DNA of 64,000 nt, taken from Massospora cicadina. Its lineage: Eukaryota; Entomophthoromycota; Entomophthoromycetes; Entomophthorales; Entomophthoraceae. The stretch lies in assembly GCA_022478985.1 (NCBI GenBank), contig JAKSZP010007910.1:1-64000 (forward strand), in the 5' to 3' direction. The notes under the pieces were generated by a model, which saw nothing but the letters and a program-made list of their open reading frames with translations, did not search any database and had not been told where the DNA came from. Position 1 is the stretch's first letter. The number at the start of each line of letters is the position of its first letter. Below, one piece after another: positions 22,903 through 34,736 of the stretch. The position numbers and the translations under genes are program-made.

Positions 22903-24055
22903 TGTCAGGTAAACAGCAAGTAAGAATTATACTGGCCTGCCAGCCCACATGCCAGGGCATCTGAACAGCAAACCAGAATGCCCAAGGCACTGCTGCTGAT
23001 ATGACAAATATGGAACTGGAAAGGAGTTCCACCAATATTTTCTGGTGAGCCAAATGTCATAAAGGCACAAAATAAAGTACCAGATGCACATGGCCGTTAA
23101 CCCTGAGGAGTACTAGAACATCAGCGGATAAGGCGGCGTAATCTTTAACATCTATAAATTAAATTTTGGGGAGGATTTTTTAATGGAAATTTTAGAAAGG
23201 AAAGTTGACCAAGAATTTTCTCAGTGTGATGCGACTGATTAAATAGTAGTTGATTTGGGGGAAAACAAGCTGGGATTGGGTCCCACAAATTTGACCTAAC
23301 CGGCGAATTATTCAGGAATGGGTGGGTTAGTTCCCTGAAACTGACATCAAAAAATTTGGCAGCAGGCCGAGTCACTGTCAGTTTGACCTCAAATGTCTGA
23401 ACCAAGGCTCAGCTACATTTCTGATGGTTGGCATGACAGTGTTTAGCCCAACGAGCGGTGGGAATCCCCAGTGCCACCCCACATAGGGGTGGGCCCATTT
23501 GGTTGGGAATGGGTTTGGGATGCCAAACCCACTCATGCTTGGTTGCTAGGCTGTTCGTTCAGTCAGTGGCATTGTATCAGGCGCAACACCCATTTTGTCA
23601 GCAGGAAGCTTTAAAACTTTGTCAATGGTGTCTGGTGCTATTACCTGGCCATCGGGGGTGATGTCCAATGGATTTGGGAGGGGGATATTTTTTGAATCAT
23701 CATGTTGACCAAATTGCAACCGTCAGGCATTCCAGCTAATAGATCAGTCTTCATACCTTTTTAACCATTTAAAATCTGAGCATTGGGCTGATTGCCACTC
23801 AAATTGGTTATGATCAATTTTATTTTGGTGATCTCAATGCAGATTTCAAAGATTCCTCATAACAGTTCTGCCAAGGATAGTGTGGGTACTGGAATCAGGA
23901 TCTAAAGTAGAAGGGCTGTTACCCAGCGCTCATCTACTACATGAGTGAGATCGCCCTGAGTAACGAGGGGTACAGCCATTCTCTTTGGTGCCTTCTTACT
24001 CATAAATGGGAAAATGGCCCAATTGACACCCAGAGGATGTTCCCCGGGACTTACA
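22903..24055 (-). repeat. Gypsy-3 5' LTR (minus)
   Basis: On the minus strand it starts TGTAAGTCCCGGGGAACATCC at 24055 and ends TACCTGACA at 22903. It is distantly but clearly similar along its length to the Gypsy-1 LTRs, including GCTGTACCCCTCGTTACTCAGGG-like text near 23960 and CACTGAGAAAATTCTTGGTCAA near 23220. The start and end matching another LTR is the reason for these boundaries. The matching 3' LTR was not found. Confidence 0.75.
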
Positions 24056-25320
24056 AATTCTCAACTAACATCTCTATATGATTTTCTGTTATACTAGGAT
24101 GATAAATGAGACTGTATTTGGTTATTGGACTTGGCAAGGGCTTGATGCACATGCCCTTGTACATCAGTCATAAAGTAAAAAAGAATGTGAGGTAACTGGC
24201 TAACCAGATATCCAGTAATCTTAGAGTCTCGAAAAATAAATTTGGTTGTAAACGCTGTTGATGAGGCTTCTATCATCCTGTATCAACTCCTGCTATTTTA
24301 AAAGAATGCAGAGGCGGTTTTATGAAAATTGACAACGGTGGAGAATAGGACCTTCATTAATCCAAAAATTTCAAATTTTAGCCTGATGATTATACTCATG
24401 AGCAGGATAAGGTGATAATATTGATGAATAAAGATTAAAGCTAATATCTTTCCCTATAGCCAAATCATTAGTGGTTAGGTGGGATGAACTGTATAGCCTT
24501 TTCATAGTGGATTGTACAGCCATAGTATAAGAGTGACTAGAACTACATCAATGCAATAGATTTTATCTTAAAGCACTTGGATGTTACTACCATTATTGTC
24601 AAAATGGATATAGTAATGGCTATGATCTGTTATGGGTGGACAAGAATTAATGTAGCCGAAAATTCTGAGCTTTCCAACTGCATAAGAGGTATTTCATATT
24701 GCAAGGTGTAAACTCATTTATTAATGCTACAGCCTAATGAAAGAGTTTTGTTTAAAAATTATTTTCTATATACAATTGGCGTTTTTAGTGTAACAATTTG
24801 GGAACCCTATGGTGAGAACCAATCGCCGCTTCACGTCAATAATGGAGCCAAAAATAAAAATTATAGATTGTCAGGAGGTGTTCTGTTCTGAAATTCTAGC
24901 TTCTCCTAAGAGGCCTTTGTGAGAAAAATACTCCCAAGTATTATGACGAGCTTTTTTATCATGGGAGGGGTCATAATAGCACTTTATGTGCTCAAGACCA
25001 AAGTACACTTGGACATCTTGAAACTACTGAGAACATAGAAATTTACACCAAATATAATGTGGGTAGAATTCAGAGCACTTTAATAGGTTAGACTTATTGT
25101 TTATATATTGGGTGAGTGGGAGCCCTGTGGCGTAAGGAGCATCTAGGTTCTCATTAGGCAATATTTTTCTTCTCATCCAGTATGAGGGTCAAACAAAGGA
25201 CTTTGTCATCTTTCAGCATCAGGAGAGTAATGAATCCTTTGTCTTGTGACTTTTAATTTTGTGAGACTGATCTTTTAGATGCCATTTTATTTGGATCACT
25301 TATTGAGGATGTATCAATCA
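24056..25320. other. AT-rich debris, no gene
   Basis: No domain can be assigned. On the minus strand near 24880-24990 a short open piece (HDKKARHNTWEYFSHKGLL) looks protein-like and could belong to the decayed Gypsy pol whose RT remnant is at 30740-30850. The rest shows nothing. Confidence 0.3.
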
Positions 25321-25340
25321 ATTCCCTGTAAAAATTCTTT
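25321..25340. repeat. Target-site duplication of LINE A2 (left copy)
   Basis: ATTCCCTGTAAAAATTCTTT at 25321-25340 is repeated exactly at 30611-30630, a 20-bp duplication. Confidence 0.95.
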
Positions 25341-25397
25341 AAATTTAAATTTATTGTGGGGAAGGCCGACCATGGGACGGACACTTCCGAATATGAC

Positions 25398-28300
25398 TCA
25401 GACGAGACAAAACTCAGTACCAGGTGAGGCACCCCAGAGAAGCGATGCTATCTCTTGTTCCAGCGGGAACGCCACTTATGGGAAGGGAGAGGGAACGTGT
25501 GTAGGGGGCGTAACCACTATTGAGCACGTGTGGAGGAAGGGGTCTGATTTGATGAACCAGACTGGGAACCAGGAGGAGACCAGCTGCCGGCGACGTGGTG
25601 GGAGATATCCAAACATCCACGCTTGAAAGTGATCCACCAAATGAGACCGGAATCTGTGGACAGCTTCAGGGAGGGTGGGGATGAGTCCGGCGATGGCATC
25701 CAAGACAATCGTGTGGATAGTCCACATGGCGATTGCAACCACCAGAGCACGAAGGGAGGGTGGGAGGGGGAGGCCATTGATGAAGCAAACATATCTCTTG
25801 ACAGACTGAAGGGATGTGTTTGATCCTGGCCTAGCAGACGTTGGACTTCGCGCCATATTACTTTAGAGGTGGGGCACTTCTCCAGGCGGTGAAACAGCGT
25901 TCCATACTGGCCACACACGACACAGGATGAATGTAAAGCATTAGAGCGCTCAGCTATACGATACACCCGCCTCAGGCAGCGCCACACATGGGAACGGACT
26001 TGAGGCTGCAACAGAGGATGGTGTGCGTATTTCCAGATAGTCTTTTGGGTCTCAGTGGAATAAGGGATGTCCATCATGTCCAGGTAGTCACCCTGGATAG
26101 GACTTGGGGTCGAATGGGGATCACGCCATCATGGATGGGTATTTCTGTACCTCTTGTGTGAACTGAGGAGAGGGGCGGCCTCTTTGGGTTGTATGTCCAC
26201 TAATACGAATTCTCCACTCTGCGCTTCGCATGGAGAGTAGGATTCGTTTGTAGTGGGTTTTTGTCCCGTGAGGACCTGTGGCTGATGTGTGTGATGCAAG
26301 GTACTTCATCAGGGAGTGGGGGTTTGATGGGTTGTTGAGGCCCAAGGCTCAGGAGAAGTTGGAGCGGGCCGCGCGGGACCAGTGTTGGGATGGGAGTGTA
26401 GGAGCAGTGACGGCCGCAATCCAGGTGCCTAGGATTTTGGCGGCATGGGCTTTGAAGTCAAGTAGGCCCATGCCACCATGATGATGAGGGTCAAACATGA
26501 CCTCTAGCCATACTGGTGGAGGGCGGCCTGACCAAAGCCAACCTTGTAGCAGAGCATACAGGGATTTGAAGAAGCTTGGGGAGAAGGGGATGGCGTGGGC
26601 TCCAAACCAGACTTTGGATAGGAGCATAGAGTTGGCAAGAACAACCCTGCCAGTGAGGGTAGTAGGGTGGGCTCTGAGAGAGACGATTCGCTTCGTCACG
26701 TTGTCCAGTATATGGCCCTCCATTACTGCTGACGCGTATCCTCCTGCCTCCAACCACACGCCCAGATGGTGTACCGGTCCTATGGTAGGTCGCGGCACAA
26801 AGGGGAGCACCAGTGGAGCGGTGTGTTTTGAGTTAGTAAGGCGTGGACTTGGGCGAGCAGCTGGGCTGGGTTGGGAACTACTTGCTGGGGCCCAGCAGTT
26901 CTGAAACCGACCAAGGAGGATGGTTTCAGTTTTGGAGGCGTTCAGTGCCGCGTTGCTTACCCGGGAATAATCCTGGATGAGGGCTTCAAGCGCGCGTGCA
27001 TCGTTATTATTAGACACCCCCACCACGCAATCATCTGCAAATGCCATCATCTTGACTGGGGTTTGGCCTGGCACATGGACCCCAGTGAGTTGGGCATTCA
27101 CATTTCGCAGTAGTGGGTCAAGGCTGAGGTTGTATAATAGTGGGCTCAGGGGGTCGCTTGTCGCAGGCCCCTTTGAGGATGGACTACATCCGTTAGGAAA
27201 CCTGGGCCGCGCACAGCCATTGTTTCAGATTCTGTGAGCAGCATCACCCAGTTAATGAAGCGGGGAGGTAGGCGGAATTGTTGGAGGCAGGCCCTAAGGT
27301 ATCCCCAGTTTACTCTATCATAGGCCTTTTGTTGGTCCAAGAATACAAGTGCCCCAGAGGCTGTGGACTGACACACATTAGCCACAGAGTGCACGTTATC
27401 CCAAATCGACCTTCTGGGGATGAAACCAAATTGTTCTGGAGAGATGGTGGCAGATGCTACAGTCCCTAAACGGTTAGCCATGATTTTTGTTAAAATTTTG
27501 GTGTCTGTGTTTGTTAGTGAAATGGGGCGCCAGTTGGGTAAGTCTAGCCTATCTTCTTTCTTGAAGAGTGTGACTGTAAAAGCTTCATGTCCTCCTGGTA
27601 GGAGGCGCGTTTCCAACAGGCTTTGGTTGAGTGAGGCTAGCAGCAATGGGGATATGTATTTAAAATATTTTTGTAGAGCTCATATGGAATGCCATCTGGG
27701 CCTGGGCATTTTCAGTTTGGCGCACCGCGAATGGTAGTCCATAATTCGTTTGGAGTAATTAAATTCATTATTTCCGGGTATCGGAAAATGGTGCGGATAT
27801 GAGCTCTGTCAAGAAATTCCGCCATTTCAGCCGGCTGAATTGGTTTGGCTCGGTATAACTCAGAGTAATATCTTTGCGTTTTGATTGCCACTTCAGCTGG
27901 TGTGTCCACAATAGAATTATCTGATCTTCACACCTGTGTGCAGGCCACACTCTGGCGTGGTGCAAAAATTTTTTTGAAGAAGTATGCGGTGCACTTGTCG
28001 CCTTTAGTGATGCGTGTGGCCCTGTATTGGACATAAACCCGATGTTTGTGTTGCCTTTCAAGTGCGTTGAGGTGTGCTGCTGCCTCCACCCACTTCTGGC
28101 CCCATGCAGGGCTATATCCTGAGGCTGGAATGTTGGACTCCAAGTGGGCCAATTCTGCCAGCGCGCGCAATATAACCGCTGATGTGGCTCGTGAGCATCT
28201 GGATGAGAGATGGCAATAGTGGCGGATGGTGTCTTTTTTGAAAGTTGCCCATGTGGAAATAGGGTCCGCACAAAACGGTGCAACAAACAATTTTGCCAAA

Positions 28301-29101
28301 GTTGCCTCTTCCACCCACGTGGAAAATCCTGGCGACGCAAGCTCTGGGGGGCGGATTTTGCACCAATGTGGGGCCTTTGCAACTGTGACGGGTAAGTGGT
28401 ATGTTATCGAGACCAGTCGGTGGTCGGAGAATTCCATTTTTGTTGTTTTGAAGTGGGAGATGTGGGGTTGGAATTTCACCGGCGCTAGAATAAGGTCAAT
28501 GCGGGTCATGGACCTTAATTGGCCATTGTGGATGTGGGGATGCGTCATGTTTTTGAGCAGTGGGGCATGTCGCGGGAGCGCATCCATTAACCCAAGGGTG
28601 GCTTTTAGAATGCATAGTTCTACATGACCCTGTGGGGTGTGGGGTGAGGGCAGCCACTGGTCCGTTAGTGAGGTTAGCCAACAGTTCATGTCACCAATTA
28701 GGAAAGAATCGGGGGGTAGCAGGAGGGATTTGACCGACGAGAAAAATTCCTGACGCTCTTGTGCACCGTTTTGGGGCGTAAATGTTGACAATTGTGTGTG
28801 CAACATTGGCCCAAGAGAAGGTTACAACAAACACTCGGTCATTTAGGAATGTTTCTGAAGATGTAAATTTGAAAAAATTGTTTTTCTGTATTAGCACCCC
28901 ACAGTGCTTCAACCAAAAGGATAGGGATGGTAGGAGCATTGTTTTCCAAGCATCCTCAGAACCTCGTGGACAGTGGGTTTCCTGGATGGCCAGGATATCC
29001 ACGGGTAAATTGTTTTGTAAAAAACTCAGTTTCCTAGCCCAGGATGGGGAGGCCTTGAGTCCAGCGATATTCAGCGTCCCTAGAGTGAAGGTTTCCCCCA
29101 T
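25398..29101 (-). pseudogene. LINE A2 ORF2
   Basis: It starts MGETFTLGTLNIAGLKASP at 29101. Endonuclease landmarks: LAIQETH (Glu), GDMNCWLT, RIDLILAP and FSDHRLV. Breaks: a frame change near 28750, TGA after TQV (CGA in A4), the shared TGA at 27712-27714 before KCPGPDG, a 1-nt A-run loss near 27680, another near 27150, and the shared TGA at 26349-26351. The RT Asp boxes (LDQQKAYD, AFADDCVVGV) are retained. The C-terminal knuckle (CVVCGQYGTLFHRLEKC) lies near 25930, and the -1-frame WTIH block is in 25856-25476. Confidence 0.87.
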
Positions 29102-30514
29102 CGCACCTTAGGTGCAAGGGGGTGGGCCCCCTGGCCCACCAGCCTCTTCCAGGTCCCCACGGGCTTTCACAGCAGCGCGGGTATTAGCAGCAATGCTATT
29201 GGGTTTTTGTTAATTTTTGTGGAAAGAGTCGCGTTGGCTTTGGCCTTTGCTTTTTGTTTTCCTGACGTCGGACGTTTTTTTGCGGTGCGGATAAGTTTGG
29301 TGCACCGTCGAGTGGAGCAATAAATTTTTTCAGTTGGGATAGGTCCCAAGTCCGTTTCAACTGGGGCTTGGGTGCAGTGATTGGGTGAGATCAAATCTCC
29401 CATCAGATCCTCAGATTGAGTGGCCTGTTTGGCTTGGGCCTCCCAATCTGATTGGGTGATGGATTCCTGAGTTGCTTCCGCCACGAAGGTTTCCATGTCC
29501 TCCTGGCGTTATGAGTGTGGGATGGTGGTGGTGACCTTGGCCGCTTCCTTGGCCGCAGTCCTACAGGCCTGCTTGGCCTTCTTCCACTCCTGCGGGGAGA
29601 TGGGCTTTACCAATAGGTAGCAGCCTTGTGCTCCCCACGGGAAAGCCTCTTTGGTGCTTTCTGTTGGTTCATAGTGCGCCTCTCCACTGGCCATGGCCGC
29701 TGAGGGTGCTCTTGGAATGTAACACCCTCTTTAATGGGGCACACGTGTGCCTTATGGCCAAATACATCACAGTGGGTGCAAATGGGGGGCGCGCTGTCCA
29801 CGGTTACCCGAAATGGGTGGGTGGTGTGCCCTGCGATGTCAATAAAGGTGGAGTGCGGGATCTGGGTTAGGTCCTTCACGATCTCCTCAGATGGGGTCAG
29901 AACTGCGATGGCTTTGCCAGTGCACAGGTGTGGCATCAGCGTGAAACGTTGCATTTTGAAAGATTGTATTTCGCCATATATGGCAAGACCATCTTTCAGG
30001 TGTTGCTCCAAAATGTCACGTTTTACCGTAGTAGGCAAAAAGTCAAACGTGAGGAATATTTGGTTCAATTTTGTCTATCTGGTGCGTTTAGTTTCGACGA
30101 CCCATTGCCCTTCGGGGAGGTCGACCACTACGTGCACCGCTGCAGCCTCATCTGCTGCTATTTGCTTTCAAAACCTAGGTCCAGCCAACCACATGACATG
30201 GAGTGAGGTGCAACGTACACCGCGGTTTGGAAAATTTTGTGTACATCTTCACAAAATTTTTCCCATAGGGCTGTTTTTTGGATGTCCAGATACACACAGA
30301 CTCCAAATTCCCGGTGAAAGTGGCTGGGAATATGGCGTATTGATATACTGGTTGCATCGTGCTTGCCACGTGAGTATCTCTGGGGAAATTGTGACCACCA
30401 GTTTTTAAAATTTTTTTCTATTCCGCCAGATTCTCCGGGGCGTTTTTGAACGTTAGAGGCCGCGGGCCTTCCGTCTGCTCCTCTTGCTTTGCTTGCCCAA
30501 CTGCTCCCAGACAT
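29080..30514 (-). pseudogene. LINE A2 ORF1
   Basis: The start MSGSSWASKARGADGR at 30514 is intact, and the first frame runs to 30158. A frameshift there and a stop near 30070 lead into 30068-29607, which holds the canonical CCHC knuckle CTHCDVFGHKAHVC. Further breaks near 29700 and 29500 lead to the Lys-rich tail (GKQKAKAKANATL). A 1-nt loss near 29190 shifts the last part. In the unbroken frame the stop would be the TAG at 29080-29082, 22 nt inside ORF2. Confidence 0.85.
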
Positions 30515-30630
30515 GGGCGCAGACTAATCCCCTCTATGAGATTATCAAACTAGATTTAGTCTTGAATTGAATGGGTTGCAAAAGTGTTTGCAACGAGAAA
30601 GAAAAGTATCATTCCCTGTAAAAATTCTTT

Positions 30631-31811
30631 ATTTACTTAATATTAATTTTTCCCATTTTAAAAATCCTAAAATTAGTATATTGTACAACGGCCAATATTT
30701 GAGATTCAGTTCCAAATAAGGTTGTTTAATTTACTTACTGTTATGGACTATGACAGCCCCATCCTTATTTTTTATATGAGCAACAAAGGCAAAGCCCATA
30801 GATTAGGGATGTCACTAAAGTCCAGTATCAAGTATTTGTTTCATCTTTAAAACCACTTGTTTTCCTCAAATTTTGATTTTATATGGAATAAGTGAATATT
30901 AGGGAAGCCCTTATGATATCTACACAACAGGACACATCTTTGTTTTTAGCACTAGGTGATAATGAGACACATCTTCATTTTTGCAATTTTTTGGCTAGTA
31001 GAGTAATTATATGCGTACTCAGATAGCAATGTTTTAGTTTCTTCAAGCTGAGAGGAGGCTAAGTCCTTATCAATTTTTTGCTCAATAGTTGCAATTATGG
31101 GCGTATCTTATAGGCTGATGTTTCAAAAGGACCTAAACTCCTACCCAGACCAAACTATTTATTGGTACAAGGCAAACAAAAGCAATTGGTGTTTTACAAT
31201 CAACTGTAGGACTTCTGCTTATGTTTTTTTCTCGCTTAACTAGCCCAATTTCCCACAGTATGACATCCGCGGTATGCTTATACTTTACAACTATCATAGA
31301 ACAGGGACCAAAGCTGTCATGTTAAGTCTAGTTGGACTAAACATCTGATGGGATATAAGAAATAGATAAGTGAAGATATGGATATAAACTATACTTTATT
31401 AATATTCAAATTACTTATATACTTTTCATTATGAAAAAGTATAATGAAAGGGATAGTTTATTGATATAAAAAAATGATACGCTTAATTCATAGTTGCAGA
31501 ATATTGCTTGTCTCACGTTAGCTTATGATGTCATATGTGGGAAAGTGCACATATATCTTCTCCAATGGTATACTGATTGGCTCAATTTAAAAATTTTGGA
31601 AACAAAGGCACATTTCAGATCAGTAATATGACTTGGATTGCTTATCATATTATTTGTTGGTTCATGAGATGGTTTTTCAGTCCCATCAGCACTTGTAATT
31701 TGATATAAATTAATAAACTATATCATGTGTATTTATTTTGGATTACTATGGTTAATATTAGAGATAAAGTACATAATATTGACAAAATCGATCTCTGGTA
31801 ATAAAATAAAC
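30631..31811 (-). pseudogene. AT-rich Gypsy debris with RT start remnant
   Basis: On the minus strand at about 30850-30740, MKQILDTGL, a gap of stops, then FAFVAHIKNKDGAVI matches the beginning of a Gypsy RT (helix, then the KKDG block). Nothing else is readable out to 31811. The stretch separates the 5' ends of LINE A2 and LINE A3, which face each other. Confidence 0.5.
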
Positions 31812-31828
31812 TACACTTATTCTCAATA
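31812..31828. repeat. Target-site duplication of LINE A3 (left copy)
   Basis: TACACTTATTCTCAATA at 31812-31828 recurs exactly at 42404-42420. The two copies lie 10.6 kb apart because another LINE sits inside A3. Confidence 0.95.
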
Positions 31829-31921
31829 ACTTTTCTTTCTCATTGCAAACACTTTTGCAACCCATTCAATTCAAGACTAAATCTAGTTTGATAATCTCAT
31901 AGAGGGGATTAATCTGCGCCC

Positions 31922-33342
31922 ATGTCTGGGAGCAGTTGGGCAAGCAAGGCAAGAGGAGCAGGCGGAAGGCCCGCGGCCTCTAACGTTTAAAAACACCCCA
32001 GAGAATCTGGCAGAATAGAAAAAAATCTAAAAAAACTAACGGTCACAATTTCCTCGGAGATACTCGCGTGGTAAGCATGATGCAACCAGTACATCAGAAC
32101 GCCACATTCCCAGCCACTTTCATTGGTGGAATTCGGAGTCCATGTGTATCTGGACATCCAAAAAACGGCCCTATGGGAAAAATTTTGTGAAGATATACAC
32201 AAAATTTTCCTGACTGCGGTGTATGTTGCACCTCACTCCATGTTACGTGGTTGGCTGGACCTAGGTTTCAAAAGCAAAATAGCAGCAGATGAGGCTGCAG
32301 CGGTGCGCATAGTGGTCGACCTCCCCGAAGGGCAATGGGTCGTCAAAACTAAACACACCAGATGGACAAAATCAAACCAAATATTCCTCACGTTTGACTT
32401 TTTGCCTACTATGGTAAAACGTGACATTTTGGAGCAACACCTGAAAGATGGTCTTGCCATATATGGCGAAATACAATCTTTCAAAATGCAACGTTTCACG
32501 CTGATGCCACACCTGTGCACCGGCAAAGCCATCGCAGTTCTGACCCCATCTGAGGAGATTGTGAAGGACCTAACCCATATCCCGCACTCCACCTTTATTG
32601 ATATTGCAGGGCACACCACCCACCCATTCCAGGTAACCGTGGACAGCGCGCCCCCCATTTGCACCCACTGTGATGCATTCAGCCATAAGGCGCATGCATG
32701 CCCCATCAAAGAGGGCATCACATTCCAAGAGCACCCCTCGGTGGCCATGGCCAGCGGAGAGGCGCACTATGAACCAACCGCAAGCACCAAGGAGGCTTTC
32801 CTGTGGGGAGCACAAGGCTGCTACCTATTGGTAAAGCCCATTTCCCCGCAGGAGTGGAAGAAGGCCAAGCAGGCCCATAGGACCGCGGCCAAGGAAGCAG
32901 TCAAGGCCACCACCACCATCCCACACTCACAACGCCAGGAGGACATGGAGACCTTTGCGGCAGAAGCAACTCGGGAATCCATCACCCAATCAGATTGGGA
33001 GGCCCATGCTGAATGGGCCACTCAATCTGAGGATCCGATGGGAGACTTAATCTCACCCAATCGCTGCACCCAAGCCCCAGATAAAACCAACTTGGGACCT
33101 ATCCCAACCAAAAAATTTTTTTTGCCCCACTTGATGGTGCACCGAACTTATCCGCACCGCAAAAAATTCGTCCGACATCGGAAAAACAAAAAGCGAAGGC
33201 CAAAGCCAACGCAACTCTTTCTGCAAAAATTAACAAAAACCCCAAAAGCGTTGCTGCTAATACCCACGTGGCTGTGAAAGCCTGTGGGGACCTGGAAGAG
33301 GCTGGTGGGCCTGGGGGCCCACCCCTCGCACCTAAGGTGTAA
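31922..33342 (+). pseudogene. LINE A3 ORF1
   Basis: The start MSGSSWASKARG at 31922 is followed by a TAA at codon ~23 where A2 has CAA. The long open part 32123-33277 (384 codons) covers the RRM-like region and the knuckle CTHCDAFSHKAHAC. A frameshift in the A/T run near 33115 moves the Lys-rich tail (KQKAKAKANATLSAK) into another frame, which ends with TAA at 33340-33342. That TAA shares its last base with the ORF2 ATG (TAATG). Confidence 0.87.
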
Positions 33343-34680
33343 TGGGGGAAACCTTCACTCTAGGGATGCTGAATATCGCTGGACTCAAGCCCTCCCCGTC
33401 CCATGCTGGGAAACTGAGTTTTTTATAAAACAATTTACACGTGGATATCCTGGCCATCCAGGAGTCCCACTGTCCACAAGGTTCTGAGGAAGCTTGGAAA
33501 ACAATGCTCCTACCATCCCTATCCTTTTGTCAAAGCTTGTGGGGTGCTAATTCAGAAAAACAATTTTTCAAATTTATATCTTCAGAAACATTCCTAAATG
33601 GCCGAGTGCTCGTTGTCACCTTCTCATGGGCCAATGTTGCACACACAATCATCAACATTTACACCCCAAACGGTGCACAAGAGCGTTGGGAATTTTTCTC
33701 GTTGGTCAAATCCCTCCCACTACCCCCCGATTCTTTCCTAATTGGCGATATGAACTGTTGGCTAACCTCACCAACGGACCAGTGGCCACCCTCACCCCAC
33801 GCCCCACAGGGTCACGTAGAACTACGCGTTCTAAAAGCCACCCTTGGGTTAATGGATGTGCTGCTGCGACATGCCCCACTGCTCAAAAGCATGACGCGTC
33901 CCCACATCCACAACATCCAATTAAGGTCCATGACCCGCACTGACCTTATTCTAGCGCCAGCGAAATTCCAACCCCACATCTCCCACTTCAAAACAACAAA
34001 AATGGAATTCTCCGACCACTGGCTGGTCTCAATAACATACCACTTACCCGTCACAGTTGCAAAGGCCCCACATTGGTGTAAAATCCGCCCCCCAGAGCTC
34101 GCGTCACCAGGATTTTCCATGTGGGTGGAAGAGGCAACTTTGGCAAAATTGTTTGTTGCACCGTTTTGTGTGGACCCCATTTCCACATGGGCAACTTTCA
34201 AAGAAGACAACATCCGTCACTATCGCCATCTCTCATCCAGCCGCTCACGAGCCACATTGGCGGTTATATTGCGCGCGCTGGCGGAATTGGCCCAATTGGA
34301 ATCCAACATTCCAGCCTCATGATATAGCCCTGCATGGGGCCAGAAGTGGGCGGAGGCAGCCGCCCACCTCAAGACACTAGAAAGGCAACACAAACATCAG
34401 GTTTGTGTACAATACAGGGCCACACACATCACTAAAGGCGACAAGTGCACTGCATACTTCTTCAAAAAAAAAATTTGCACCACGCCAGAGCGTGGCCTGC
34501 ACACAGGTGCAAAGATCGGATAATTCTATTGTGGACACACTGGCCAAAGTGGCAATCAAAATGCAAAGATATTACTCCAAGTTATACTGAGCTGAACCAA
34601 TTCAGCCAGCCAAAATGGCGGAATTTCTTGACAGAGCTCATATCCGCACCATTTTCCAATACTCGGAAATAATAAATTTA
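33342..34680 (+). pseudogene. LINE A3 ORF2, 5' part (endonuclease)
   Basis: ATG at 33342 overlaps the ORF1 stop. Frame changes near 33420 lead into the open frame 33441-34322 (293 codons) with LAIQESH (the catalytic Glu context), GDMNCWLT and FSDHWLV. The ORF1-like basic linker and the start of the RT region follow in broken frames: a TGA near 34320 and one near 34588, where A2 has CGA. The interval ends at the codons for EIINL, exactly where A4 inserted. Confidence 0.87.
34665..34680. repeat. Target-site duplication of nested LINE A4 (left copy)
   Basis: GGAAATAATAAATTTA at 34665-34680 is repeated exactly at 39960-39975. The repeated bases are LINE-A coding sequence (EIINL codons), which proves A4 inserted into A3. 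Confidence 0.95.
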
Positions 34681-34736
34681 AATTTAAATTTATTGCGGGG
34701 AAGGCTGACCATGGGATGGACACTTCCGAATATGAC

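Larger units (their letters stand above)
25341..30610 (-). mobile_element. LINE A2, full-length L1-like element
   Basis: The element is 5,270 bp, 5' end at 30610, 3' tail AATAAATTTAAATTT at 25341. Between the 20-bp duplication and the shared ACTTTTCTTTC start are three extra bases (GAT in sense). It inserted in decayed minus-strand Gypsy debris (RT at 30.74-30.85 kb). It retains CGA at the ORF1/ORF2 overlap and an intact ORF1 start, but carries the shared UGAs. Confidence 0.93.
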
